Below, one piece after another: positions 50,431-58,137 of a stretch of DNA of 64,000 nucleotides; positions within the stretch are counted from its first letter, which is position 1, and the number at the start of each line of letters is the position of its first letter. The notes beneath the pieces are model-generated. The model had not been told where the DNA came from. It searched no databases and was given only the letters and a program-made list of their open reading frames with translations. Position numbers and translations under genes: made by a program. The stretch lies in assembly GCF_018604545.1 (NCBI RefSeq), contig NZ_CP075896.1, forward strand, positions 3,968,001-4,032,000. Direction: 5' to 3'. Origin of the DNA: Streptomyces koelreuteriae. GTDB lineage: Bacteria; Actinomycetota; Actinomycetes; Streptomycetales; Streptomycetaceae.

Positions 50431-51387
50431 CTACAACGTCTCCAGATACAGATGGACGTACCGCTCCACGTCCACATCCAACGCCACGTCCACCAGGGGC
50501 TGTTCGCGCGTGCCCTCGTGGATCTCGGACTCCCCGGGGCGCGGGCGGCGGTCGACGATCGTCTGGCCGCGCGCGGGCCCGGGGGCGAGGACGACCTCGA
50601 CCGGCAGGGCCTCGGTGGTGATGCCCTTCGGGTCGACGACCGCGCAGATCGCGCCCGCGTCGCCGAGCCCGCCCATCGGCGTGGGATCGCCGGAGGTCGC
50701 AGGGTCGCGGTGGGCGAGCAGCTCACCGGCCAGCCGCAGCGTCGGTTCCGCGCTCGACCGCAGCCGCTGCACCTCCCCCGCCGGCACCAGCACCCGCTTG
50801 AACACGTCCAGGCCGTACATCGTGATCGGCACCCCCGCGGTGAGCAGCACCGCGGCCGCCTCCGGGTCGTGCCACACGTTGAACTCCGCGACCGGCGTGG
50901 CGTTCCCGGTCGCCACCGCGCCGCCCATGAACACGATCCGCTCGATGTTGCGGGTCACCTCGGGGTGCGTCCGCAGCAGCAGCGCGATGTTCGTCAGGGG
51001 CGCGGTGGGGATGAGCGTGACCGGCCTCGGCGAGGCGAGGATCTCGCGGCGCAGCAGCGTCACCGCGTCCACGTCGACCGGCACCCGGGTCGGCGCGGGC
51101 AGCCCCAGGTCGCCCATGCCGTCCTCCCCGTGCACATGCCGCGCCGTCCGCACGGGCTCGATCAGGGGCCGCTCGGCGCCCCGGGCCACGGGGATGTCCC
51201 CGGCACCGGCCACCTCCAGCACGGTCAGCGTGTTGCGGACGACGCCGTCGACGTCGGTGTTCCCGGCCACGCAGGTGATCGCGCGCACGTCGAGCGCCGG
51301 GTGCCGTACGGCGAACAGCAGGGCGAGGGCGTCGTCGACGCCGGTGTCACAGTCGATGATCACCGGGATGGGCTGACCGTCCGTCAC
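50431..51387 (-). CDS. Inosine-uridine-preferring nucleoside hydrolase family protein
   Basis: N-ribohydrolase of 318 aa for nucleoside salvage. The Asp cluster IIDCDTGVDDALALL (about residues 9-23) binds Ca2+, LTNIALLL and the middle MGGAVATGN are family marks, and FNVWHDPEAAAVLL supplies further metal and active-site residues. GTG 51387 is supported by GGAAGGAG. It is intact and stands alone; the base specificity cannot be read. Confidence 0.93.
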   Translation of the reverse strand: MTDGQPIPVIIDCDTGVDDALALLFAVRHPALDVRAITCVAGNTDVDGVVRNTLTVLEVAGAGDIPVARGAERPLIEPVRTARHVHGEDGMGDLGLPAPTRVPVDVDAVTLLRREILASPRPVTLIPTAPLTNIALLLRTHPEVTRNIERIVFMGGAVATGNATPVAEFNVWHDPEAAAVLLTAGVPITMYGLDVFKRVLVPAGEVQRLRSSAEPTLRLAGELLAHRDPATSGDPTPMGGLGDAGAICAVVDPKGITTEALPVEVVLAPGPARGQTIVDRRPRPGESEIHEGTREQPLVDVALDVDVERYVHLYLETL

Positions 51388-51539
51388 GGCGAGGGCTCCT
51401 TCCACTGGTCCCGGTCTGGGCTCCGTACGAGCGACCCTACGCGCCCCTCGAACGGGCGAACCGACGCCGGGGCACACACGGGAAGGACGTAGGGAGACCA
51501 CCGGGAGTACGACAGCAGAGGACGAGGGAGACAGACGCC

Positions 51540-52097
51540 ATGCCGGCACCAGGTCCCGCGCAGCAGCCCACCACCGAGCTCGACCCCCGCTACAGCTCCG
51601 CCCTCAACCCCCGCCCCGGCGCCTCGGGCGTCACCGCGACCGGGTGGGACGAGGCGCAGCGGCGGCTGGGGGCCGCCGAGATCTTCTGGGTGTCCACGGT
51701 CCGGCCCGACGGCAGGCTGCACGTCACCCCCGTCATCGCCGCCTGGCACGACGGGGTGCTCTACTTCTCCACCGGCCGTCAGGAACAGAAGGCCAGGAAC
51801 CTCGCCCAGGACGCCCACTGCGCGCTGACCACCGGGGCCAACTCCCTCACCGAGGGCTTCGACCTCGTCGTCGAGGGCAAGGCCCGACCGGTCACCGACC
51901 CGGCGCTGCTGGAGGAGGTCATCACGGCCTTCGAGGAACAGTACGGCCCCCACATCACCTCCCCCGAGGGCACCTTCCACGGCATCGACGCCGCGTTCCG
52001 CAGCGGCGAGGACGTCGTATACGCGGTGTCCCCGGACACGGCGTACGGTTTCGGCCGGGACAACGGGGTCTACTCCCATACGCGTTGGTCGTTCTGA
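51540..52097 (+). CDS. Pyridoxamine 5'-phosphate oxidase-fold protein
   Basis: Flavin- or F420-binding split-barrel protein of 185 aa. After an Ala/Pro-rich start the barrel shows IFWVSTVRPDGRLHVTPVIA, LYFSTGRQEQKARNLAQDAH and FDLVVEGKARPVTD, a standard layout of this fold. The C-terminus VVYAVSPDTAYGFGRDNG is common in the Streptomyces members, and the substrate is unknown. It starts at ATG 51540 and is divergent from the nucleoside hydrolase; it converges with the membrane-protein gene at 52105. Confidence 0.9.
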   Translation: MPAPGPAQQPTTELDPRYSSALNPRPGASGVTATGWDEAQRRLGAAEIFWVSTVRPDGRLHVTPVIAAWHDGVLYFSTGRQEQKARNLAQDAHCALTTGANSLTEGFDLVVEGKARPVTDPALLEEVITAFEEQYGPHITSPEGTFHGIDAAFRSGEDVVYAVSPDTAYGFGRDNGVYSHTRWSF

Positions 52098-52104
52098 ACC
52101 CGCC

Positions 52105-52484
52105 CTACGACTCACCCGACTCGCCCGACCCATCCGACTCGTCCCACAGGCCGGTGCCCCGGGACGCCACCCGCTCGGCGATCCGTCGCAGCAGGTCGAC
52201 GGCGGGGAGGGCGGGGGGCCGGTGGCCGTCGCGCAGGCGTGGGGATCGGCACCGGGGCGACGGAATTTCCGCGCCGGCGCCCCTCGGCCCCGATCTGTCC
52301 TCACCCGAACAGCCCGTCGCACTGGTGTGCCGCCCGTCGCGGTGGTGCCGTATGAGCACGGACGCGATCACGAACCCGATCACGATCACGATCACAGAAC
52401 CGATCGCGGACCCGATCCAGGAGAGCCCGCCCGCCAGAAGGCGCCTCCATGAGCCCCGCGCAGGAGGCAACCCCCGATGACGCA
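52105..52484 (-). CDS. Small membrane protein of unknown function
   Basis: Reading the minus strand from GTG 52484 gives about 126 codons: a short basic start, one membrane helix (LAGGLSWIGSAIGSVIVIVI and on), a polar middle, and a C-terminal helix ALPAVDLLRRIAERVASRGT with an acidic tail of Ser/Gly/Glu. The codon bias over the second half is clearly gene-like. The helix is encoded by a GTGATC-like repeat. The start region overlaps that of the divergent lipoprotein gene (52477) by eight bases; an internal TTG is an alternative start. Moderate confidence. Confidence 0.55.
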
Positions 52485-53265
52485 CTCTCCGGCCACCGCC
52501 CGTGTCCTCCTCGCCTCCGCGCTGTCCTTGACCGGACTGCTGGCGACGACCTCGTGTTCCCTCGACAACGAGCCGCGGCCCCGGTGGTTCAACGCCTCCG
52601 CCCCCGCCACCGCCGTGTCGCCCGCCGGAGAGCTGCCCGCCGGCTCGGGGGCCGCGCTCACCGAGGCCCAGGCCCAGGCCGCGCTGATCACCGAGGCCGA
52701 TCTCGGCGAGCCGTGGGGGCCGACCCGGGGCGCCAGGACCTGGCGGGACGGGCTGCTCAAGGCGACCACGGAGAAGCCGGACTGCCAGCGGCTGCTCGAC
52801 GCCCTCTACGCCGAGGACCTCTTCGGCCCCCCGAAGGGCCCGCACGCGGTGTCCGCGCTCGACGACGCCGACACCGACGCCCAGTTGCGCTACCAGGTCG
52901 CCGCCCACCGCCCGGCGGACGTCGACCGCGCCCTCGCCTGGATGAAGTCGCTGCCGGGCAAGTGCGGGCAGTTCATGGCCGCGACCACACGCGGCGGCGT
53001 CCAGACCGTGGAGGTCACCCGGATGCCGCTGCCTCCGGTGGGCAACGCCCGCCAGGCCCTGCGGGTGACGCTGGCCGGCGAGACGGAGGAGGGGGAGCTG
53101 ACGTACCTCACCATGGACCTCGCCGCCGCGCGGGTCGGCGAGGAGGCCATCACCGTCACCAACGCCGGGCTCGACGAGGTGCACGCGGAGGTCACGCAGC
53201 AGACCGTGCGGCTCGGGGCGCAGCGCCTGGCCGATCTCAGGAAACAGGGCCGGGCGCAGATCTGA
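52477..53265 (+). CDS. Lipoprotein of unknown function
   Basis: Exported protein of 262 aa. The signal ends in a lipobox-like ATTSC (C27). The mature protein has an Ala-rich helix then EADLGEPWGPTRGAR and pairs of Cys (KPDCQRLL, PGKCGQFM) as in PknH-like extracellular sensor domains of actinobacteria, with strands QTVEVTRMPLPPVGNARQA. The role is likely at the cell surface. It starts at ATG 52477 with GGAGG upstream. It converges with the GAF-ANTAR gene over a short tandem repeat. Confidence 0.82.
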   Translation: MTHSPATARVLLASALSLTGLLATTSCSLDNEPRPRWFNASAPATAVSPAGELPAGSGAALTEAQAQAALITEADLGEPWGPTRGARTWRDGLLKATTEKPDCQRLLDALYAEDLFGPPKGPHAVSALDDADTDAQLRYQVAAHRPADVDRALAWMKSLPGKCGQFMAATTRGGVQTVEVTRMPLPPVGNARQALRVTLAGETEEGELTYLTMDLAAARVGEEAITVTNAGLDEVHAEVTQQTVRLGAQRLADLRKQGRAQI

Positions 53266-53291
53266 CCACGGCCCGTCGTCCCCTGCCCCTG

Positions 53292-53334
53292 GTCCCGTCA
53301 GTCCCGTCAGTCCCGTCAGTCCCGTCAGTCCCGT
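53292..53334. repeat. 9-bp tandem repeat spanning the ANTAR stop codon
   Basis: GTCCCGTCA is repeated four times and partly a fifth (53292-53334). The stop codon of the GAF-ANTAR gene (53325-53327) lies inside it. Confidence 0.75.
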
Positions 53335-54104
53335 TCGAAGCGCGTGCGATGGGCGAGGACATCGTGGGCCACGTCCAGGGCCGTGCACCCGCGTGCGAAG
53401 GCGTCCGCCCGCAGCCGGGCGAGCGCGTCGTCCGCGCCGACACCGAGCTGCGCCATGATCATGCCGACGGCCTGGTAGACCTCGTCGTGGTCCGCGGCCA
53501 GCCCGTTCAGCCAGCCCTGCCCGTCCCGCGCCTCGGACTCGTCCCCGCGCGCCAGGGCCGTCAGGGCCACCGTCATGACACCGGCCACGAGCCGGGCCAC
53601 ATGCAGCTCCCGTGCGGTGAGTCCGCCCGGGCTGTCGCGGTACAGGTCGAGGGTGCCGACGTACGCCGCGTCGCTGCCCAGCGGCACCGCGTAAACCGCG
53701 CGCACCCCGGCCGCCGTCGCCTCCTGGGCGAAGACCGGCCAGCGTCCGGCGTCGCGGCCCGCCGCCAGATCGCAGGCGAGCACGGGCGCGCCGGCCTCCA
53801 CGGCGCTCTGGCAGGGGCCGTCGCCCAGCGTCGCCTGGAGCTGCGCCAGGTGCGCGGCCCGCGCGTTGCTGGCGCTGAGCTGTACGGGCATGCCGTCGCT
53901 GCGCAGCGACACGCTCGCACCGGCCACCGGCAGCAGCTCGACCGCGACCTCGCACAGCCGCCCGGGGACCTCACCGGGCCGGGCACCCCGCACGCCCTTG
54001 GCGATCACATCGGCGGCCCGGATCCCCTCCGGGTCCAGGTCACCGCGGGGGCCGCCGCCGGGTTCACCGTCGGGTTCGCCGCCGGGGTCGTCCCTGGACC
54101 GCAC
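53325..54104 (-). CDS. GAF and ANTAR domain regulator
   Basis: RNA-binding antiterminator-type protein of 259 aa. After a Gly/Pro-rich start (residues 1-30), the GAF domain spans about 40-180 (LCEVAVELLPVAGASVSL ... ATLGDGPCQSAVEAGAPVLA ... VYAVPLGSDAAYVGTLDLYR). The ANTAR domain is at about 200-255 (HDEVYQAVGMIMAQLGVGADDALARLRADAFARG), which binds paired hairpins in nascent RNA. It starts at GTG 54104. The signal sensed is unknown. Confidence 0.93.
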   Translation of the reverse strand: MRSRDDPGGEPDGEPGGGPRGDLDPEGIRAADVIAKGVRGARPGEVPGRLCEVAVELLPVAGASVSLRSDGMPVQLSASNARAAHLAQLQATLGDGPCQSAVEAGAPVLACDLAAGRDAGRWPVFAQEATAAGVRAVYAVPLGSDAAYVGTLDLYRDSPGGLTARELHVARLVAGVMTVALTALARGDESEARDGQGWLNGLAADHDEVYQAVGMIMAQLGVGADDALARLRADAFARGCTALDVAHDVLAHRTRFERD

Positions 54105-54219
54105 GACAACCGCCTCCCTCGCAACACCCCGGTCGCCTGGCGGCCGACCTCCGCGTGCTCCGCCGGACTCCCGGAATCGTGCCCCGACTACCCGTCACAG
54201 ATGGGGCGAAACTCCCCGC

Positions 54220-54948
54220 TCAGCGCTTCTCGTACGGGTTGTCCGGCTGCGGCACCCGTCGTACGGAGGTGACGTCGAGGACCGGCGGCCAGGCGGAGTC
54301 CGAGCCCGGCTGGCCCTGGGGGTGCCAGGTGCCGGTGACCGTGACCCAGGCGTCGACGGGCGGGGCGGCGGCGCCGCGCACCTCGGCCTTGGCGGTCGTG
54401 GCGTCGGCGGCGCAGCAGGAGACGAGGAGCCGGGTGACGTACCAGGTGCCGTCGCCGTCGCGGGTGACGAAGCCGGTGAGCCGGAGCGTACGTCCCTTCA
54501 GCGAGCGGCTGCTGTCGTAGACCGCCCGGGAGCCGAACTCTCCGAGGGTGAGGTCGAGGGGGTTCCCGGACGGCAGAGCGGGGAAGCTGCCGACGCCCTG
54601 GGCCGACCGCTGGGCCGCCTCGCGCTCCGCGCTGTAGGAGCCGAGGGCGGGCGGCGGGAACAGCAGCAGGGCCAGGGCGGGAAGAGCGAGCAGCCAGGCG
54701 ACACGGGGCCCGGCGGGTCCGTGACTGTGCCCGTCGCCCTCCTCCTCGTGCCCGTCACGCTCCCCCGAGGCCCGCAGCACCATCACCCCCACCACCCCAC
54801 CCAGCAGCACCAGCCCCACCCCCGACACCACCAGGTAGGGCCGCAACCCCGCCTGGACATACCGCAGGTACAGCTCGCTGAAGAGGGACACCCGCAGGAT
54901 CGCCGCGCCGACGAGGGCGAGCAGGACGGCAGGTCCGTAGCGCCTCAC
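54220..54948 (-). CDS. TIGR03943 family permease partner
   Basis: Membrane protein of 242 aa. Two to three hydrophobic helices in the first half (GPAVLLALVGAAILRVSLFS, YLVVSGVGLVLLGGVVGVMVL) are followed by a soluble domain with CC (LLVSCCAADATTAKAEV) and DAWVTVTGTWHP, the marks of TIGR03943. A loop HSHGPAGP may bind metal. Start GTG 54948 overlaps the upstream permease stop (GTGA), so the two form one complex or pathway. Confidence 0.88.
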   Translation of the reverse strand: MRRYGPAVLLALVGAAILRVSLFSELYLRYVQAGLRPYLVVSGVGLVLLGGVVGVMVLRASGERDGHEEEGDGHSHGPAGPRVAWLLALPALALLLFPPPALGSYSAEREAAQRSAQGVGSFPALPSGNPLDLTLGEFGSRAVYDSSRSLKGRTLRLTGFVTRDGDGTWYVTRLLVSCCAADATTAKAEVRGAAAPPVDAWVTVTGTWHPQGQPGSDSAWPPVLDVTSVRRVPQPDNPYEKR

Positions 54949-55952
54949 AGCAGCCACCACCCCACCAGGACGCTGCTCGCCACGGCCACCAGCCAGGTCA
55001 CGGAGGAGAACCGCAGCGCGAAGGCCCGGCCGAAGGTGCCCGTCTGGAGGGCGATCAGCTTCAGGTCGACCATCGGCCCGACCACCATGAACGCCAGCCG
55101 CGCGGTGGGCGAGAAGCCGCTCAGCGAGGCCGCCACGAAGGCGTCGGCCTCACTGCACACGCACAGCACGACCGCGAGCACGGCGAGCAGCAGCACGGAC
55201 AGCCAGACCGACCCCGTGAAGACCTCCAGCAGCGACCTCGGCACGACGATGTTGAAGGTCGCGGCGGCAGCGGCGCCGACCACCAGGAAACCACCGGCGT
55301 GCAGGAAATCGTGCTGCAACCCGGAGACGAAGGCACGCACCCCGCCACCCGAGGCGGGGCCGCCACCGCGCTTCGGCGGCCGAAGCCACTCCTCCTTCCC
55401 GAACCGCGCCCACAACCAGCCCATCACCACGGCCGTGGCGAGCGAGGCGACCAGCCTGCCGAGGACCATCTCGGGCTGCCCCGGGAAGGCGATCGAGGTC
55501 GCCACGAGCACGACGGGATTGATCGCGGGCGCCGACAACAGGAACGCGAGGGCGGCCGCCGGGGCGACACCCCGCCGCATCAGGCTGCCCGCCACCGGCA
55601 CGGACGCGCACTCACACCCGGGCAGGACGACCCCCGCCGCACCCGCGACCGGCACGGCGAGCGCCGTACGGCGGGGCAGGAGCCGGGTGAAGACCCGCTC
55701 GGGCACGAACGCGCCGATCGCCGCCGACACGACCGTGCCGAGCAGCAGGAAGGGCACGCCCTGCACGGCGATCGCGGTGAACACCGTCCACCAGGCCGCG
55801 ACCGGCGGCGTGTAGAGATCGAGCGCGAGCAGCGGCCCGAGCACCGACCCCACCGTCACGATGGCGATCAGCGCGGCCCCGCCGAGGACGGTGTACACGA
55901 CCGCCCGCAGGCCCACCCGTATACCGTCGCCCACCGTCCGTCGGTTCTCCAC
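54945..55952 (-). CDS. UPF0718-type permease
   Basis: Integral membrane protein of 335 aa with eight to ten helices, related to the YcgR/ArsP permease family. The conserved pore-like motif VVLPGCECASVPVAGSLMRRG (Cys pair) and SAPAINPVVL occur in the first half, and SEADAFVAASLSGF plus VGPMVDLKL in the second, the internal repeat of this family. It is coupled to the TIGR03943 gene. These pairs are thought to handle metal or small ions; the substrate is unproven. It starts at GTG 55952. Confidence 0.9.
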   Translation of the reverse strand: MENRRTVGDGIRVGLRAVVYTVLGGAALIAIVTVGSVLGPLLALDLYTPPVAAWWTVFTAIAVQGVPFLLLGTVVSAAIGAFVPERVFTRLLPRRTALAVPVAGAAGVVLPGCECASVPVAGSLMRRGVAPAAALAFLLSAPAINPVVLVATSIAFPGQPEMVLGRLVASLATAVVMGWLWARFGKEEWLRPPKRGGGPASGGGVRAFVSGLQHDFLHAGGFLVVGAAAAATFNIVVPRSLLEVFTGSVWLSVLLLAVLAVVLCVCSEADAFVAASLSGFSPTARLAFMVVGPMVDLKLIALQTGTFGRAFALRFSSVTWLVAVASSVLVGWWLL

Positions 55953-56020
55953 ACACCCGCCCGTCGCTCACATCCCGGGAGGGAGGCTAACCCGCACGAC
56001 TGTGCGAAGCCCCTGTTTCC

Positions 56021-57364
56021 TCACAGAGGAGGCTGTGCGGGCGCCGGCCCGAGGGTGGTCGTGCCGGGGGCCGTACGGTGTCCCAGACCGGTCCGATAGG
56101 CGTCCAGGGCCGCCTCCACCCGGCCGGTCCGCCGCAGCAGGTCGCCCAGGAGTCGGCACAGGTCGGCCAGGTCGCCGGCCGCGCCCGCTCGTTCCAGGAG
56201 GCTCAGGGCGCGGACGTAGTGCTCTTCGGCGTCCTCGGTGCGGCGGGCGTCCTCGGCGATGATGCCGAGGAGGCGGTGGGCGGCGGCGGAGTGGACGGCG
56301 CCGCGCTCGGGGGAGAGATCGTCGAGGACGCCGTGCAGCAGGGCGGCGGCCTCGTCGGACTTGTCGCGCCGGTGGAGTACGTCGGCCAGTTCCACGGCGA
56401 CCTGGCTGCTGTAGAGGGCGGCGCGCTTGGCCGTCAGCATGCCGAGGGCCTTCCTCAACTCGGCTTCCGCGCGCTCCAGTTGACCGTCCTGGGCGTACAC
56501 GTAGCCGCGCATCCAGTGGCAGTTGGCGAGCTCGGTGCGGATCTGCAGGCCGCGGTACAGCTCGGCGGCCTTCGCCAGCGAGGCGTCGGCCTCGGCGAGA
56601 CGGCCCTCGGCGACCAGGGTGCGGGCGACGGACCGGTGCATCCGGGCGACCAGGGCCGGATCGCCGGACTGCGGGGCGAGGGCGAGCGCGAACTCGGCCG
56701 CCTGGGCGGCGCGGGCGTGCGCGCCCATGTCCATGTACGGCCCGATGACGCTGGCGTAGAGCAGCAGCAGCGCGTCGGGGTCGTGCAGGCCGCCGCGGTT
56801 CAGCTCGTCGAGGGCGGATTCCAGCAGGTAGACGGCGTACCGCAACTCACCGGCGAGATAGTGCGCCACCGCCCGGCCGCGCAGGGCCGGGACCCGGGCG
56901 GGCAGCGGCGCCCCGGCCAGACACGCCTCGGCCCGCTCGAAGTACTCCCGCCCCGCCACCAGCTCGCCCGTCTCCACCGCGCACTCGCCGAGCCCGAGCA
57001 GCGCGGCGGCCTGTTCCGCGGCCAGCCCATGCGTCTCGGCCTCGACGAGCAGCTCGGCGTACTGCTCCGCCGCCGCCTCGGCCTCCCCGACGGCGAGCGT
57101 GCGCTGCGCCTCCGTCAGCCTCAGCCGCAGCTCGGTCACCAGCCGCGCCGAACGCCCGGTGGCCAGCTCGTCGAAGGCGACACCGAGCCGATCGGAGAGA
57201 TGCCGCAGAGCCTCGTCGGAGGGCCGCACCCGGCCCGATTCCAGCGTGGAGATATAGGCCGGTGTGTACACAGGTTCCGCCAATTGCCGCTGCGTCAGTC
57301 CGCGTTCCACACGCAACCGCTGCACCCGGCGTCCGATCGTCCCCGGATCATCACGCTCCCCCAC
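56021..57364 (-). CDS. HTH-TPR regulator (XRE family)
   Basis: Regulator of 447 aa. The N-terminal XRE helix-turn-helix (about residues 10-65, RLRVERGLTQRQLAEPVYTPAYISTLESG) is followed by about eight TPR-like helical hairpins to the C-terminus (AAALLGLGECAVETGELVAG, RTLVAEGRLAEADASL, NCHWMRGYVYAQDGQLERAE). HTH plus TPR is the layout of RRNPP-type peptide-responsive regulators, though many Streptomyces members of unknown input share it. It is divergent from a small secreted-peptide gene across a 9-bp inverted repeat. It starts at ATG 57364. Confidence 0.9.
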   Translation of the reverse strand: MGERDDPGTIGRRVQRLRVERGLTQRQLAEPVYTPAYISTLESGRVRPSDEALRHLSDRLGVAFDELATGRSARLVTELRLRLTEAQRTLAVGEAEAAAEQYAELLVEAETHGLAAEQAAALLGLGECAVETGELVAGREYFERAEACLAGAPLPARVPALRGRAVAHYLAGELRYAVYLLESALDELNRGGLHDPDALLLLYASVIGPYMDMGAHARAAQAAEFALALAPQSGDPALVARMHRSVARTLVAEGRLAEADASLAKAAELYRGLQIRTELANCHWMRGYVYAQDGQLERAEAELRKALGMLTAKRAALYSSQVAVELADVLHRRDKSDEAAALLHGVLDDLSPERGAVHSAAAHRLLGIIAEDARRTEDAEEHYVRALSLLERAGAAGDLADLCRLLGDLLRRTGRVEAALDAYRTGLGHRTAPGTTTLGPAPAQPPL

Positions 57365-57421
57365 GCCAACTCCCCCTGCCCCTCTTGCCGTTCGCCCGGA
57401 ACAGCCCCTAGGTTAAACGGA

Positions 57422-57454
57422 GTGTTAAGCCGAATTGTTGAACACGCTTAACAC
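57422..57454. promoter_or_regulatory. Inverted repeat in the HTH-TPR / secreted-peptide divergon
   Basis: GTGTTAAGC (57422-57430) and GCTTAACAC (57446-57454) are perfect inverted arms around 15 bases; a GTTAAAC (about 57412) and an inner GTTGAACAC add related half-sites. The AT-rich block is unusual for the region and lies between both starts, so it is the likely operator of the HTH-TPR protein. Confidence 0.6.
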
Positions 57455-57494
57455 CCTGCCGCCGCCCAAGCCCCCGCCCCCTTGCGAGGTCGCC

Positions 57495-57662
57495 GTGCTG
57501 AGCCGCACCCGCACCGCCGAGCGATACGCCAGAGGTCTCACCGCGGCCGTCGTCGCCGTCGCGACACTGCTGCTCGCGGCGAACGCGGGGCCGGCGAGAG
57601 CGGCGGAGCCGCCGTCCGCGCAATTCGAACACCGGTCAGGCTCTTCGAAACCGGCATCTTGA
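57495..57662 (+). CDS. Tiny secreted peptide precursor
   Basis: Precursor of 55 aa from GTG 57495 (GAGG upstream, spacing 6). A basic start (MLSRTRTAERYARG) and hydrophobic core (LTAAVVAVATLLLAANA) end in an ARA-A or RAA-E cleavage site. The mature part would be only about 19 residues, AEPPSAQFEHRSGSSKPAS. This is too short for an enzyme; a signalling or pheromone-type peptide is possible. It is divergent from the HTH-TPR regulator and 27 bp before the Trypco1-like gene. It could also be a decayed secreted-protein gene. Confidence 0.6.
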   Translation: MLSRTRTAERYARGLTAAVVAVATLLLAANAGPARAAEPPSAQFEHRSGSSKPAS

Positions 57663-57689
57663 CCCGTCCGCGTGGGCACACTGTGACCC

Positions 57690-58127
57690 ATGACTCAGTA
57701 CGCGGAGTTGTTGCTGGACGACAGCACGGTGATACGTCTCGAGCTGTCGCCGGTCGGGGGACCGCAGGCCGCAGGCCAGGAGTCCGGCCAGGGGGAGTAC
57801 GAGGAGCACGAGGAACTGCCGGACGGCATCCAGGGTTCGGAGCCGGTCGGCCGACTGCGTGATGCCGCGCGTGTCCTCGTCGGCGGGACCGTGCGCGGTG
57901 TGCTGAGCCCGCTCGGCCCGCTGCTGCGGGAGGTCCACGCCACCGTCACCTCGGTGGACGCCCCGCCCCAGGAGTTCAGCGTCGAGTTCGGCCTGCAGCT
58001 CGGGCAGGACCTGAAGCTCGGCATCGTGGGCGTCAACAGCGCGAGCAGCCTCAAGGTCTCGGCGACGTGGCGGCCCGTCCCCGATCCCGTCGTGACGGCC
58101 GCGGCCGGCCAGGGCACCGTCGTCTAG
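57690..58127 (+). CDS. Trypco1-like (CU044_2847 family) protein
   Basis: Protein of 145 aa from the trypsin-co-occurring group. It opens MTQYAELLLDDSTVIRLEL, has an acidic linker, and a domain ending in FSVEFGLQLGQDLKLGIVGV and SSLKVSATWRP, the conserved core of this family. Such proteins are encoded next to trypsin-VMAP genes and are thought to be substrates or sensors of the system; function unproven. It starts at ATG 57690, stops at 58125, and the trypsin-VMAP gene starts about 10 bp later. Confidence 0.85.
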   Translation: MTQYAELLLDDSTVIRLELSPVGGPQAAGQESGQGEYEEHEELPDGIQGSEPVGRLRDAARVLVGGTVRGVLSPLGPLLREVHATVTSVDAPPQEFSVEFGLQLGQDLKLGIVGVNSASSLKVSATWRPVPDPVVTAAAGQGTVV

Positions 58128-58137
58128 GGCGCCCCCT

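Noticed and set aside
54220..56020. Zur-regulated zinc transporter operon
   Set aside because: The permease pair could be metal-linked, but I found no TGAAAATCATTTTCA-like Zur box in 55953-56020.
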